A stretch of 64,000 bases of DNA from Nitrospira sp. MA-1 (GTDB lineage: Bacteria > Nitrospirota > Nitrospiria > Nitrospirales > UBA8639). Where the stretch lies: NCBI GenBank assembly GCA_032139905.1, contig JAQJDB010000003.1:124001-188000 (forward strand), in the 5' to 3' direction. Shown piece by piece: positions 62,841 to 64,000 of the stretch (the stretch's first letter is position 1; the number at the start of each line of letters is the position of its first letter). The notes below the pieces were generated by a model. That model made no database searches, was not told the DNA's origin, and saw only the letters and a list, made by a program, of their open reading frames with translations. Both the position numbers and the translations under genes were made by a program.

Positions 62841-62936
62841 GATGGCCCTCCACAATATCGGCATCTCAGAACCTCTCTGAATTCAGCATAGATCCCAAAG
62901 AGGCATCCAGCTCCCGTTACATGCAGCGCGGACCAT

Positions 62937-64000
62937 CTACATTCCGGCAGAAGGCTCTGGAATGCGAATGTCCAATTCTTGAATTTTCTCGTAACGAGCC
63001 AATGCCGGTTTTGTGCCTACACGAGGGCCCACCACCAAAATGGCAAACTCCTTAGGTCTCAAATGTTTGTGTGCAGCCATTCGGACTTCAGCCGTGGTGA
63101 CCTTTTCTATGCCCTGGCGAAATTCTCTCAGCCAGGTTGAAGGGTACCCATAATATTCATACGTCAGGTATTTACCAAGCACTTTCGTGGGAGAATCCAC
63201 TGAAAAGACAAAGGAATTTAAAATGCTGGCTTTCGCGCTCGTCACTTCTTCATCCGTAGGAGGCTCAGCGACCATATTCCGAGCTTCCGCAATTAACGCA
63301 TCAATTCCCTTCGCCGTCGTTTCTGTTTTCGTCGACATCGAAAGAATGGCCATGCCCGGATAGTCCCATTGTAACCCGACGCCCCCATGAACATCATAGG
63401 CCAGCCCTTGCTTGGACCGGATGTTATAAAATAATCGGGCCCCAAATGACCCCGAAAGAATTTGATTGACGATCACCAATGGATAATAATCAGGATCGTC
63501 CCGACGAATACCCAGATGTCCCATAGCAATTTTGGCTTGGGTCATATCGTTTTTTTCAACATAAAATACACCAGCCGGAACGTTTGCCTGAATGCCAACC
63601 TGAGCATCCGATACCTCTGGGCCTTTGGGCCAATCACCAAAAATCGATTGAATGAGCGCCAACGTCTTTTCTCGTTCGAAATCGCCACTCACACCTAAAA
63701 TGATGCGATTAGGATGAAAGTATGTCGAATGCCACCGGATCACATCCTCTCGCGTGATAGATCCCACGGAGGCGTAAGTCGGCTCCCATGTATATGGTGA
63801 TTCTTTCCCATAAATTAACTTTTTAAATTCTCGTGACGTAATCTCATCGGGATCATCGTTCTGACGCGAAATCCCCGCCATCACCTGATTTTGAGCAATT
63901 TTTAACTTCTCAGGATCAAATACGGGAAACCGCAACACATCCCCGAATATCTTCAACACATCCGGAAAATCTTCAGTGAGAGAACCCATCGATGCGGTTC
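62937..64000 (-). CDS. M16-family zinc peptidase (5' truncated by the window edge)
   Basis: C-terminal part of an M16 (pitrilysin/insulinase family) peptidase, at least 354 residues. The frame is open at the right edge, so the N-terminal HxxEH metal site is probably outside; 63989 is an internal Met. Visible family segments are SPYTWEPTYASVGSITRED, FHPNRIILGVSGDFE, SGSFGARLFYNIRSKQGLAY, and GMAILSMSTKTE. It is likely periplasmic by analogy with paired M16 proteins in Gram-negative bacteria, but the signal peptide is not visible. It is followed by the M48 gene on the same strand. Confidence 0.9.
   Translation of the reverse strand, partial: TASMGSLTEDFPDVLKIFGDVLRFPVFDPEKLKIAQNQVMAGISRQNDDPDEITSREFKKLIYGKESPYTWEPTYASVGSITREDVIRWHSTYFHPNRIILGVSGDFEREKTLALIQSIFGDWPKGPEVSDAQVGIQANVPAGVFYVEKNDMTQAKIAMGHLGIRRDDPDYYPLVIVNQILSGSFGARLFYNIRSKQGLAYDVHGGVGLQWDYPGMAILSMSTKTETTAKGIDALIAEARNMVAEPPTDEEVTSAKASILNSFVFSVDSPTKVLGKYLTYEYYGYPSTWLREFRQGIEKVTTAEVRMAAHKHLRPKEFAILVVGPRVGTKPALARYEKIQELDIRIPEPSAGM

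Overview
The window looks like chromosomal DNA of a Nitrospirota bacterium, most likely Nitrospira-like. This is an inference from gene content: a complete 20S proteasome locus with the Gram-negative Pup relative UBact, Gram-negative envelope genes (LptF/LptG, TatC, an RND efflux system, several lipoproteins) and NHL- and BNR-type propeller proteins. Base composition appears near 50% GC by eye, without a count. No tRNA, rRNA, insertion sequence, prophage or CRISPR array was seen. Both ends cut genes: a DEAD-box RNA helicase at the left and an M16 peptidase at the right.

Layout. 1-8.1 kb (+): helicase, a sirtuin deacylase, then a sulfur-carrier amino-acid cluster. The cluster has two ThiS/MoaD-like carriers that both end in Gly-Gly-Ala, two E1-like activating enzymes, a CysM-type cysteine synthase, a threonine-synthase homologue, a NIL-domain protein and a JAMM metalloprotease. 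It is best read as a protein-thiocarboxylate route to cysteine and probably homocysteine. 8.4-19.2 kb (-): an HTH/PBP regulator, lipoproteins, cyclophilin, a BNR propeller, TatC, RimI, TsaB, RadA and small conserved proteins (DUF465, two DUF507, a cyclophilin-fold protein). 19.3-25.9 kb: an RNase H-fold nuclease and PP2C phosphatase pair, a 2OG-Fe(II) oxygenase-like protein, RecN, thioredoxin and a SleB-type hydrolase. 25.9-29.5 kb (-): a FliA-type sigma factor behind a c-di-GMP-I riboswitch and an intrinsic terminator, then LptG and LptF.

29.6-43.2 kb (mostly +): a cold-shock gene with a terminated leader, a 981-residue double NHL propeller, guaB-guaA, an RsuA-family pseudouridine synthase with a repeat-expanded basic tail, aspS, a UDP-sugar decarboxylase/epimerase and an M20 amidohydrolase; a Tat-exported sulfite-oxidase-family enzyme lies on the opposite strand. 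43.5-49.7 kb (-): a three-gene RND efflux operon whose genes lack Shine-Dalgarno sequences and look Bacteroidota-derived. 49.7-50.9 kb is a gene-poor gap. 50.9-58.6 kb (-): the proteasome locus arc-dop-[methyltransferase]-ubact-prcB-prcA-pafA. 58.8-64 kb (-): a glycine-rich RRM protein, ClpX with an extra CxxC, a BNR-type lipoprotein, an M48 metalloprotease lipoprotein and the M16 peptidase.

The most distinctive parts are the GGA-tailed sulfur-carrier cluster containing a threonine-synthase homologue, the riboswitch-terminator leader of the sigma-factor gene, and the UBact proteasome locus interrupted by a methyltransferase and encoding an ATPase without a recognisable proteasome-docking tail.
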